DNA of 64,000 nucleotides from Sporosarcina sp. JAI121 (GTDB lineage Bacteria; Bacillota; Bacilli; Bacillales_A; Planococcaceae), in assembly GCF_013408665.1 (NCBI RefSeq), contig NZ_JACCCL010000001.1, forward strand, positions 1 to 64,000. Direction: 5' to 3'. The translations under genes and the position numbers were made by a program. Positions 33,614-41,403 of the stretch are shown piece by piece. The notes beneath the pieces were generated by a model. It was not told the DNA's origin. It searched no databases and saw only the letters and a program-made list of their open reading frames with translations. Numbering within the stretch: the stretch's first letter is position 1; every line of letters starts with the position of its first letter.

Positions 33614-33659
33614 ACTAACAAAAAAGGGTTACTACACCGACAAGGAGGAATTTAAATAA

Positions 33660-34127
33660 ATGAAAAATAAGACACACAGCGGCTCATACCAATCGATTGA
33701 TGAAGCTTTACACAAAATCACAGAGATGATTGCACTTGGCTATAACGAAAGCGATATATATGTCGTTTCAAACACAGCAGAGAATATTTCAATGTTTAAG
33801 GGAAAATCGGATGTTGAACACCTTGAAACAGCTGATGAAGATTGGTTAAACAGATTTACGTTATTTTTGAATGGTGAAGAATCTATTTTGAATGCTCTTG
33901 CGCAAATGGGATTTTCTGAACAACAATCAAGAAGCTGTTACAATGAAGTGGAAAAGGGCGGGGTAGCGCTCTTCATTGAGGGCGGCACAACGAAACTACA
34001 GCCGGACGAAATGGATAGCAGTGCAGAACTAGGTTTGAGCGAAGAGGTATTGGATGGTCAAGATGAAAATCAGCATATGACTGATAACGAAGCTACAGTT
34101 CCGAGACTCAACACAAGAAACTTATAA
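33660..34127 (+). CDS. general stress protein 17M-like (YflT domain)
   Basis: 155 residues. The N-terminal YflT domain (about 8-105) reads YQSIDEALHKITEMIALGY and ends YNEVEKGGVALFIEG; an acidic tail follows. Homologues are SigB-controlled stress proteins of unknown activity. AAGGAGG precedes the ATG, and a SigB-like promoter lies upstream. Confidence 0.85.
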   Translation: MKNKTHSGSYQSIDEALHKITEMIALGYNESDIYVVSNTAENISMFKGKSDVEHLETADEDWLNRFTLFLNGEESILNALAQMGFSEQQSRSCYNEVEKGGVALFIEGGTTKLQPDEMDSSAELGLSEEVLDGQDENQHMTDNEATVPRLNTRNL

Positions 34128-34141
34128 GAGGTAGGATAAAA

Positions 34142-34172
34142 AAAGCTGTTTCCTATTGTAAGGAACAGCTTT
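34142..34172. terminator. bidirectional terminator
   Basis: AAAGCTGTTTCCT against AGGAACAGCTTT, between the convergent stress genes, with a run of A on the left and T on the right. Confidence 0.75.
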
Positions 34173-34181
34173 GTAACTTTA

Positions 34182-34373
34182 CTATCTATCATTATCATCA
34201 AGTTTGTCTTTCAATTCTCCAACTTTTTTCTGTGCTTCACCTTTCAATTTATCAAACTTGCCTTCTGCTTGTAGTGAAGCATCATTTGTAGCATTACCGA
34301 TTTGATCCTTTGTTTCACCTTTGACTTTACTCACTGTGCCTTTGACTTTATCTGAGAAACTACTGTTAGTCAT
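34182..34373 (-). CDS. CsbD family stress protein
   Basis: 63 residues, all hydrophilic: SDKVKGTVSKVKGETKDQIG and QAEGKFDKLKGEAQKKVGE are the CsbD repeats. CsbD is a SigB-dependent stress protein of unknown biochemical role. GGAGG precedes the ATG and a perfect SigB promoter stands upstream. Confidence 0.92.
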   Translation of the reverse strand: MTNSSFSDKVKGTVSKVKGETKDQIGNATNDASLQAEGKFDKLKGEAQKKVGELKDKLDDNDR

Positions 34374-34408
34374 TTAAATACCTCCATTATTTTCTTGTTA
34401 GGTAATAT

Positions 34409-34433
34409 ATACCCGATAGAATAGACGTTAAAC
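34409..34433 (-). promoter_or_regulatory. SigB promoter of csbD-like gene
   Basis: On the minus strand GTTTAA, 13 nt, GGGTAT: both hexamers and the spacer match the SigB consensus exactly. The start codon is about 35 nt downstream. Confidence 0.88.
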
Positions 34434-34581
34434 GTGAGAGGAAAAAGTGGAAATGAATGAGTTGTGTCAAGATATGGTTCAAAGTGCCTGTATTGATTGA
34501 TGAAAACGTGACGAAAAATGTATACACAATCTTCCGTAATTTTTGTATAATAGGTACACAATAAAAAGTAGGGGGGATGAA

Positions 34582-34989
34582 ATGATAAGAAAAGGCCGTT
34601 TTGCGTTATGGAGTGATAGGGAGTTTGAACTTGTTTCATATCAAAGACAATACTATTTGCAGTCAGATGATTCTTTGGATTTGAAGAACGACTTTCAAAA
34701 GATGAACGGCAATGGAAAGATTTTTGTTAAACAGGTCTCACTTAAAGATCTGGAGGATGCATATGAAATCATTCCGTTTGCGATGATTGAGGGTTATCGC
34801 TTTGCAGTAGAAGGATTTAATGAAAAAAGCGGAAAAGTTACGCTCGTGACAAATAATCCATTTGTCAAAGAGAAGATGGATGTTCGTCCTTATGGGAAGT
34901 TTGAGTATATCGTTGAACTACCTTTAGGCGAGATTGAAGTGGAGGAAGATCGAGTACCAATACTCGGATTCGAAGGGTTGTACCCATGA
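34582..34989 (+). CDS. hypothetical protein, unknown
   Basis: 135 residues, soluble, mixed alpha/beta in appearance (GRFALWSDREFELVSYQ at the start, FEYIVELPLGEIEVEED near the end). No family recognised. The ATG at 34582 is preceded by GGGGGG at 7-8 nt; a -10-like TATAAT lies near 34547. It has its own terminator. Confidence 0.75.
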   Translation: MIRKGRFALWSDREFELVSYQRQYYLQSDDSLDLKNDFQKMNGNGKIFVKQVSLKDLEDAYEIIPFAMIEGYRFAVEGFNEKSGKVTLVTNNPFVKEKMDVRPYGKFEYIVELPLGEIEVEEDRVPILGFEGLYP

Positions 34990-34990
34990 T

Positions 34991-35036
34991 AAGGCAATCG
35001 TGTATGTCGATAAACGACACACAGGATTGCCTTTTT
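34991..35036 (+). terminator. terminator of the hypothetical gene
   Basis: AAGGCAATC...GTGT on the left and ACAC...GGATTGCCTT on the right form a long stem, followed by TTT. Confidence 0.85.
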
Positions 35037-35210
35037 CTATTGGTAGGATACTGCGCCATCATTATTAGCTCGACAGATGATTTTTATTTTATTCTAATAA
35101 ATTGCTTGAAAAAGGTTTGGAAAACTGAAAGGGGGGAATCTGTTACTAGGGTATACGTTCACAGTACGTCTAATAATAGACTAACAGTTTAAACCTAGGG
35201 GGAGAAAATA

Positions 35211-36362
35211 GTGCTTGAATTTAAAAATGTGTCAAAAATTTATCCGGGGGGGAAAAAAGCTGTCGATAATTTGAACCTTCATATTAATGAAGGTGAATTC
35301 ATTTGCTTCATCGGGCCAAGTGGGTGTGGAAAGACAACAACGATGAAAATGATCAACCGATTGGTGAAACCGTCAGAGGGGAAAATTCTGATTAAAGGCG
35401 AAAATATTATGGAAAAGAACATCGTGAAATTGCGGCGTTCAATCGGGTATGTCATTCAACAGATTGGTCTATTTCCTCATATGACCATTCGAGACAACAT
35501 TGCATTAGTACCGCGGCTTATGAAGAAACCGATTGAAGAGCGCAACAGCAAGGCCGACGAGCTGATCAAGCTCGTGAATATGCCAAAAGAATTTTTGGAC
35601 CGCTATCCCCACGAACTTAGCGGCGGGCAGCAACAGCGTATTGGCGTGCTTCGCGCGTTAGCAGCCAATCCTCCCCTTATCCTTATGGACGAGCCATTTG
35701 GCGCGCTTGATCCGATTACCCGCGACTCCTTGCAGGCGGAATTCAAACATCTTCAGAGGGCGCTGGGGAAAACAATCATATTTGTTACGCATGATATGGA
35801 CGAGGCCATTAAACTGGCAGATCGAATCGTGATCATGAAGGATGGAAAGGTTGTACAGATGGGAACACCGGATGAAATTTTGAGAAATCCGGCAAATGAA
35901 TTTGTAGAGGATTTCATCGGGAAAGATCGCCTACTGCAAGCTCAACAACATATTCAGACAGTTGGACAAATCATGAATCCAAACCCTATTTCCATCCAAA
36001 CGGAAGGAACGCTTTCACAGGCAGTTCAGCTGATGCGGGGACGTCGTGTCGATTCACTCCTTGTCGTTGATGAAAATAATGTACTAAAAGGCTTGTTGAA
36101 CGTGGAGATGATAGACAGGGGCCGTAATATGGAAACTTCGGTCATGGATGTCATGTCAACCGAATTGACTGTTGTTCATGAAGACACCCTTCTACGCGAA
36201 GCAACACGCAATATTCTCATTCGCGGTTTGAAATATGTAGCCGTTGTAGATGAAGAGCGGCGTTTGGTTGGATTAATCACAAGAACGAACCTGGTGGATA
36301 TCGTCTATGATTCCATTTGGGGAGAAGGCGATATTGAAGAGAAAACACTGGGTCAGGTGTAA
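35211..36362 (+). CDS. opuCA: osmoprotectant ABC importer ATPase with CBS domains (OpuCA-like)
   Basis: 383 residues. ATPase domain with GPSGCGKTT, ELSGGQQQRIGVLRA and LILMDEPFGALDP; two CBS domains at about 255-370. Such proteins power uptake of glycine betaine, carnitine or choline; the CBS pair senses ionic strength in relatives. GGGGGAG precedes the GTG start. First gene of a four-gene operon (ATPase, permease, binding protein, permease), the OpuB/OpuC order; OpuC is preferred but not proven over OpuB. No GbsR/OpcR regulator adjoins. Confidence 0.9.
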   Translation: MLEFKNVSKIYPGGKKAVDNLNLHINEGEFICFIGPSGCGKTTTMKMINRLVKPSEGKILIKGENIMEKNIVKLRRSIGYVIQQIGLFPHMTIRDNIALVPRLMKKPIEERNSKADELIKLVNMPKEFLDRYPHELSGGQQQRIGVLRALAANPPLILMDEPFGALDPITRDSLQAEFKHLQRALGKTIIFVTHDMDEAIKLADRIVIMKDGKVVQMGTPDEILRNPANEFVEDFIGKDRLLQAQQHIQTVGQIMNPNPISIQTEGTLSQAVQLMRGRRVDSLLVVDENNVLKGLLNVEMIDRGRNMETSVMDVMSTELTVVHEDTLLREATRNILIRGLKYVAVVDEERRLVGLITRTNLVDIVYDSIWGEGDIEEKTLGQV

Positions 36363-36375
36363 AGGGGGGGTATAA

Positions 36376-37032
36376 ATGAACGGACTTATTGAGTTTTTCT
36401 CGGAATATGGAAATCAGCTTGCTATTAAGACGTGGGAACATCTTTACATTTCCTTTATCGCACTTTTTCTAGGTATCCTCGTTGCAGTGCCACTTGGCAT
36501 ACTGCTTACAAGAGTTCCTAAAATAGCCGACTTTGTATTGGGAATCGTCGGTGTCATCCAAACATTTCCGAGTCTTGCAATCCTAGCTTTCTTCATTCCG
36601 CTTTTGGGAATCGGAAAAACGCCAGCAATTGTTGCATTATTCCTTTATTCAATGTTGCCAATCCTAAGAAACACATTCATCGGTGTGAAAGGGGTCAATC
36701 AAAATCTGGTGGAAGCGGGACGTGGTATGGGAATGACGGCGTTCGAGCGTACGATGAATGTTGAGCTCCCCTTGGCAATCCCGGTTATTATGGCTGGGGT
36801 AAGGTTATCTGCGGTCTATCTGATCGGCTGGGCAACACTTGCTTCTTTCATAGGAGGAGGCGGTCTTGGGGATTTCATCTTTGATGGTTTGAATCTGTTC
36901 CGGACAGATCTAATTATCGGCGGTGCAATACCGGTTACATTACTTGCACTTTTAGTGGATTTCCTGCTTGGACGTTTTGAGTTATTCGCTACACCAAAAG
37001 GACTGAGAGAAAGCAGAAAAGTGGTTTCTTGA
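36376..37032 (+). CDS. opuCB: osmoprotectant ABC importer permease (OpuCB-like)
   Basis: 218 residues, five to six helices, with the EAA loop [21 protein letters not shown] and [17 protein letters not shown] precedes the ATG 14 nt after the ATPase gene. It forms the channel together with the second permease, encoded at 37979. Confidence 0.9.
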   Translation: MNGLIEFFSEYGNQLAIKTWEHLYISFIALFLGILVAVPLGILLTRVPKIADFVLGIVGVIQTFPSLAILAFFIPLLGIGKTPAIVALFLYSMLPILRNTFIGVKGVNQNLVEAGRGMGMTAFERTMNVELPLAIPVIMAGVRLSAVYLIGWATLASFIGGGGLGDFIFDGLNLFRTDLIIGGAIPVTLLALLVDFLLGRFELFATPKGLRESRKVVS

Positions 37033-37045
37033 GGAGGGAAAAATA

Positions 37046-37960
37046 ATGTTTGGGAAAAGTATAAAAAGATTGGTACTTCCGATTTTGGCTGTCACGCTGC
37101 TTATTGGCGGTTGTTCGCTTCCAGGTCTTGGAGGAGGTAATGATACAATTCGAATTGCAACACTAACACATACGGAGACATCGACACTTGGTCATATGAT
37201 TCGTCTTATGATTGAAAAAGAGACTGATTTGAATGTTGAAATGGTGGAGAACCTGGGAACGTCAATCATTCAACACCAAGCTTTGACGAACGGGCAAGTC
37301 GATATCACTGCGGCGCGCTACACGGGTACCGATATGGCAAGTATTTTGGAGATGGAACCGATGGCGAATCCCGATGAGGCAATGGCGGTAGTACAGGAAG
37401 AGTTTGATAAACGATTTGACCAAGTATGGTACGAATCATACGGTTTCCAAAATACATATGCTCTCACAGTAACAGCCGCCCTTGCTGAAAAAGAGGGGCT
37501 TGAAACCGTCTCGGATGTTGAAAAAGTAGCTGATGATTTAACGCTGGGCGTGGATAATTCATGGTTGAACAGGGCGGGGGACGGTTATGAAGGATTCGTT
37601 GATACATACGGATTTGCCTTCGGAGAAGCGTTGCCGATGTCTATTGGACTTGTCTATCAAGCGGTGAATAGCGGAAAAATGGATGTTGTACTTGCATACA
37701 GCACTGACGGAAGGCTGAAGGCATTTGACTTGAAGACACTTGAAGATGATAAGAACTTCTTCCCGCCGTATGAATGCTCGCCTGTGACACGAAAAGACGT
37801 TATTGACAAGCATCCTGAAGTTGATGTCATCCTGAAAAAGCTTGCGGGCAAAATTGACGGGGCAACGATGACGCGTTTAAATTACGAGGCAGATGTCAAT
37901 AAAAAGGAACCTGCAATTGTAGCAAAAGAATTTTTGGAAGAACATAATTATTTCAATTGA
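37046..37960 (+). CDS. opuCC: osmoprotectant-binding lipoprotein (OpuCC-like)
   Basis: 304 residues. Lipobox LLIGGC with Cys23, then an OpuAC-type domain: IRIATLTHTETSTLGHMIRL, QHQALTNGQVDITAARYTGTD (as ALTNGQVDITAARYTGTD) and WYESYGFQNTYALTV. It captures the compatible solute outside the membrane. GAGG precedes the ATG. Confidence 0.92.
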   Translation: MFGKSIKRLVLPILAVTLLIGGCSLPGLGGGNDTIRIATLTHTETSTLGHMIRLMIEKETDLNVEMVENLGTSIIQHQALTNGQVDITAARYTGTDMASILEMEPMANPDEAMAVVQEEFDKRFDQVWYESYGFQNTYALTVTAALAEKEGLETVSDVEKVADDLTLGVDNSWLNRAGDGYEGFVDTYGFAFGEALPMSIGLVYQAVNSGKMDVVLAYSTDGRLKAFDLKTLEDDKNFFPPYECSPVTRKDVIDKHPEVDVILKKLAGKIDGATMTRLNYEADVNKKEPAIVAKEFLEEHNYFN

Positions 37961-37978
37961 ACCGACGGGGGTGAATAA

Positions 37979-38665
37979 ATGGAAACGTTACAAGATCTTT
38001 GGGCGTATTACACAATGAATGGGACATACGTATGGGATCAGTTTATAAGACATTTCCTTATGTCTGCATACGGTGTCCTATTCGCGGCGATTGTCGGTGT
38101 TCCAGTAGGAATACTCATTGCCAGGTTTGGGAAATTGAGCGGTTGGGTGCTGTCGCTGACAAACATCATTCAGACCATTCCGGCGCTTGCCATGCTAGCA
38201 GTCCTGATGCTTGCTATGGGGTTAGGACCGAACACGGTCGTTATGAGTTTGTTTTTATATTCCTTGTTGCCGATCATAAAAAACACATATACAGGCATAA
38301 AAAGTGTCGAAAAACATGTTTTGGAGGCCGGACGTGCTATGGGGATGACCCGCAGTCAAATGCTGTTCATGGTTGAACTTCCTCTTTCGATGTCCGTTAT
38401 CATGGCAGGTCTGCGGACGGCACTTGTCATTGCCATCGGCGTTGCAACGATTGGAGCATTCATAGGCGGAGGGGGGCTTGGTTCCATTATTATACGGGGA
38501 ACGAATGTAACGGACGGCGCAGCCATCATTTTGGCAGGAGCGATTCCGACTGCTTTAATGGCGGTAGTCGCGGACCTTTTGATGAGCTGGCTTGAACGTA
38601 TGTTATCTCCAGCAAATCGGAAAGTCGTAGCTGAGAAGACAACATCAGCAGAAACTGCAACGTAA
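37979..38665 (+). CDS. opuCD: osmoprotectant ABC importer permease (OpuCD-like)
   Basis: 228 residues, related to the first permease: LEAGRAMGMTRSQMLFMVELP and [21 protein letters not shown] precedes the ATG. It is the last gene of the importer. Confidence 0.9.
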   Translation: METLQDLWAYYTMNGTYVWDQFIRHFLMSAYGVLFAAIVGVPVGILIARFGKLSGWVLSLTNIIQTIPALAMLAVLMLAMGLGPNTVVMSLFLYSLLPIIKNTYTGIKSVEKHVLEAGRAMGMTRSQMLFMVELPLSMSVIMAGLRTALVIAIGVATIGAFIGGGGLGSIIIRGTNVTDGAAIILAGAIPTALMAVVADLLMSWLERMLSPANRKVVAEKTTSAETAT

Positions 38666-38761
38666 ATGAATTTTAATCGTCAAGTAAATAATGGTCGGGA
38701 CTTGTGCATGATAGATAAGAATGTGAATCTGCAAATAAGCGACCCAATTGGAGGAGACAAC

Positions 38762-38983
38762 ATGATCGAGAACTTTAATGTGAGAAAAGAAATATTCGAG
38801 GATACGCAATATGAAACGTTACATTTCGAGTTAACGATGGACGGCAAGGAATATCAAGGACATTATAAAGACGATGAAGTGAACTGGTTTCAAATGCAGC
38901 CTGACCAAGAAAATCACGGAATGCTGCTTGAAGATTTAGAAGCTGAAGTGAGGAAACGTATTAAGGAATGGGAAGATAATTGA
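38762..38983 (+). CDS. small protein, YheE/DUF5342-like
   Basis: 73 residues, hydrophilic. The pattern NFNVRKEIFEDTQYETLHFE and KEYQGHYKDDEVNWF resembles B. subtilis YheE, of unknown function. GGAGGAG stands 5 nt before ATG 38762; the longer open frame upstream is not translated. Terminator follows. Confidence 0.7.
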   Translation: MIENFNVRKEIFEDTQYETLHFELTMDGKEYQGHYKDDEVNWFQMQPDQENHGMLLEDLEAEVRKRIKEWEDN

Positions 38984-39002
38984 ATTAGGAGTCATTCGGA
39001 TG

Positions 39003-39028
39003 CCACCTATAATACTAGGTGGTTTTTT
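39003..39028 (+). terminator. terminator
   Basis: CCACCTA pairs with TAGGTGG, followed by six T. Confidence 0.85.
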
Positions 39029-39083
39029 GATGGCATGAATAAATGAGGGCAGCCTTGTCATGGTCAAAAACTGCCGCCATTTT

Positions 39084-39403
39084 TGAGTTAATTTCACAAT
39101 AGGGAAACAAGTATTAAAATCCGAACAAAGTTGTTTTCCGCTCCAGGCGGACGCTTTCTGCGGGCTTGGCTTCAGCCTCCTCGTCGCTCATTACGTGCTC
39201 TCAACACTAACGCTTTTGTTCGCAAAAGCCGTTCTGCTTGACGGCTTTTCCTATGGGGTCTTCAGCTCAAGCTATTCCCGTAGGAGTCGCCGCCTTCTAC
39301 TCCAATCAACGTAACTCGCAATTTGTATTGACGAATACTTCGATATAGTTTCAGATGAACATTCTTATTTTTAGTTAGAATAAGCAATTATGAAATTAAT
39401 TCA
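39084..39403. mobile_element. MITE-like element, copy interrupted by a second repeat
   Basis: The ends are inverted repeats, TGAGTTAATTTCACAATAG on the left and TGAATTAATTTCATAATTG on the reverse strand at the right. Without the insert at 39145-39303 its length is 161 bp, identical to the copy at 19475-19635 and alignable with it along its whole length in the opposite orientation. Confidence 0.8.
39145..39303. repeat. 159-bp GC-rich repeat nested in the MITE-like element
   Basis: It starts AGGCGGACGCTTTCTGCGGG and ends CCGTAGGAGTCGCCG...CTACTCC, with internal stems such as GCTTTTG/CAAAAGC. It has CTCC at both junctions (39141-39144 and 39300-39303), against one CTCC in the empty copy. The ends and composition look like the widespread Bacillaceae GGCGGACGC-type intergenic repeats. 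No coding capacity. Confidence 0.75.
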
Positions 39404-39444
39404 ATTATAAATAGTGCCAAAGAACCTGTGAGTATCTACCAATA

Positions 39445-40455
39445 TTAATTTCTCGTCAAGCGATATAAAACATCATCTTCGTCTGTAGGTTTTCCACGCC
39501 CATCAGTATTATTTGTAATGAAGTAAAGTGATTTTCCGTCTGAAAAGACATCACGGATACGACCAAAACCTTCAATTCTATCAACTACCTCACCGCTCTT
39601 TGTATCCAACACAAGAATTGCTTCGCCGCGAAGCGCTGCAACATATAGCAATCCTTTATGAAATACCATGCCCGACGGCGCCCAAGTTTTCCTTGAACCT
39701 GATGTTAGAAATGGGGTTTCCAATCCGTCTCGCGTTTCTGTCCCCTCGATTACTGGCCAACCATAGTTTTTGCCTCTTACAATGATATTTACTTCGTCAT
39801 TTGCAGATTGCCCATGTTCTGAAGCAAACAATTTTCCATCTTTATCCCACGCGAGCCCTTGAGGATTCCGATGCCCAGAGCTAACAATTTCAAAGGTGTT
39901 TTCTTTATTCAAACGAAGGATTTTCCCATTGAATGAATTCAAGTTTTGAGCAGAATCTGGATTCGCACCATCCCCAATCGTCGCGTACAAAATATTGTCA
40001 GGTGAGAATGCGAGACGGCCACCATGATGGACTGGTCCGGATTCAATACCGTCCAATAAGATTTCATTTTCGTACCAAGAGCCTCCGTCATACTGTAGCG
40101 TTACGATTCGGTTGATCGGAGCACCTCCCAAATCATATGTGTAGTAAGCGTAGGCCTTGTGTGATTCTCGAAAATCTTTGTCCAAAACGAAACCTAGTAA
40201 GCCAGATTCGGCTACATTCGATAAAGGTGCTGAAAGATGGACATCCTCACGTATCAATTTTCCACCCTGCCTGACCTTAACAATCGTTCCCGCTTTCTCG
40301 GAAATGAAAAAGGATTCACCATCATAGTCAATTGACCACGGTGAAATCAGATGAGTAACAACTTTTTCTACTCGGTCATGATTCGAAGCTAAAGATGCTT
40401 CCTGATTGCACCCTGCCGGCATGATCAAAAAGAGCAACAGTAGAAGGCGTTTCAA
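39445..40455 (-). CDS. PQQ-dependent sugar dehydrogenase-like lipoprotein
   Basis: 336 residues. A lipoprotein signal ends FLIMPAGC, followed by a six-bladed beta-propeller of the glucose/sorbosone dehydrogenase family: GPVHHGGRLAFSPDNILYA with the catalytic-type His, IGDGANPDSAQNLNSFNGKI and SSGHRNPQGLAWD. It would oxidise an aldose outside the membrane if PQQ is available. The TTG start at 40455 has GAGGGG 8 nt upstream; the longer frame upstream has no signal sense. It is divergent from the Tat-exported GMC dehydrogenase genes. Confidence 0.85.
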   Translation of the reverse strand: MKRLLLLLFLIMPAGCNQEASLASNHDRVEKVVTHLISPWSIDYDGESFFISEKAGTIVKVRQGGKLIREDVHLSAPLSNVAESGLLGFVLDKDFRESHKAYAYYTYDLGGAPINRIVTLQYDGGSWYENEILLDGIESGPVHHGGRLAFSPDNILYATIGDGANPDSAQNLNSFNGKILRLNKENTFEIVSSGHRNPQGLAWDKDGKLFASEHGQSANDEVNIIVRGKNYGWPVIEGTETRDGLETPFLTSGSRKTWAPSGMVFHKGLLYVAALRGEAILVLDTKSGEVVDRIEGFGRIRDVFSDGKSLYFITNNTDGRGKPTDEDDVLYRLTRN

Positions 40456-40630
40456 GGCGGATTCCCCTCTTTCATATTTCATTTTCACTAGTATATAACG
40501 GTATGCAGATGGAAGGTAAAGAAACCCATCAAATATATCAAGTTGCATTGTATAAAAATGGGTTAGGACTGGCATGCTTACTTGTAGAAATCATAATAGA
40601 TTTGGATAGCAGTTCGAAGGAGGATAAAGA

Positions 40631-41389
40631 ATGGCAGAAGATAAAAAAGGCCTATCAAGAAGGGATTTCCTGAAGACGACCGGAATAGCGACCGGGGCTC
40701 TCGTAGGAGGAGGTCTCATTGGAGGTCTTGTCGGTTACAACGTCAACAAAGAAGGTCAAGTTGCCGGAACGGGCGGACATAAAGGAGCAGGCAGCGAGCA
40801 AGGCGGCGCAAGCAATCGAGGCCTGATGTTCTTTACGAACATGGGAGAGTTCAATGTATTGTCTCAAGCGGTTGAACGAATCTTCCCGGAAGACGACCTC
40901 GGCCCTGGTGCAATTGGACTCGGTGTTCCATATTTCATCGACAACCAACTGGCGGGCAATTACGGAAGTAACGCGAAGGAATACATGATAGGACCGTTCT
41001 TTGCGGGAGAGGCGACGCAAGGCTATCAAAGCAGGCTGACGCGTGCTGAGATCTTTAAACAAGGAATTGCGAAGATGGAAGAGGAAGCGAAAGGGCGGTT
41101 CGATAAAAAATTCGTCGATTTAGAGGGCGGTCAAATGGACGAAATCATCACCGCTTTCCAAAAAAACGAAGTGGACATGAAAGGCGTGTCATCGGAGTTT
41201 TTCTTCAAACTACTTCGACAGGCAACACTGGAAGGCGCTTACGCGGATCCGATTTATAACGGAAACGTGAACATGGATGCTTGGCGTATGAAGGAATTCC
41301 CTGGCAATCAAATGACCTATATCGCCGAAATAGAAAACGATAAGTTTATGAAATACGAACCAAAATCACTAAGCAGTATGGAACATTAA
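40631..41389 (+). CDS. gluconate 2-dehydrogenase subunit 3 family protein, Tat substrate
   Basis: 252 residues. The N-terminus has a twin-arginine signal, LSRRDFLKTTG, followed by a Gly/Val-rich hydrophobic stretch (about 19-40). The remainder matches the small (gamma) subunit of membrane-bound gluconate or sugar-acid dehydrogenases. It probably carries the flavoprotein partner out folded, since that partner has no signal. GGAGG precedes the ATG. First of four genes: small subunit, GMC flavoprotein, TatA, TatC. Confidence 0.88.
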   Translation: MAEDKKGLSRRDFLKTTGIATGALVGGGLIGGLVGYNVNKEGQVAGTGGHKGAGSEQGGASNRGLMFFTNMGEFNVLSQAVERIFPEDDLGPGAIGLGVPYFIDNQLAGNYGSNAKEYMIGPFFAGEATQGYQSRLTRAEIFKQGIAKMEEEAKGRFDKKFVDLEGGQMDEIITAFQKNEVDMKGVSSEFFFKLLRQATLEGAYADPIYNGNVNMDAWRMKEFPGNQMTYIAEIENDKFMKYEPKSLSSMEH

Positions 41390-41403
41390 AGGGGGAATAA
41401 CGA

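Noticed and set aside
35140-35160. SigB promoter for opuC (GGGTAT near 35147)
   Set aside because: A -10-like hexamer is present but no -35 at the right distance.
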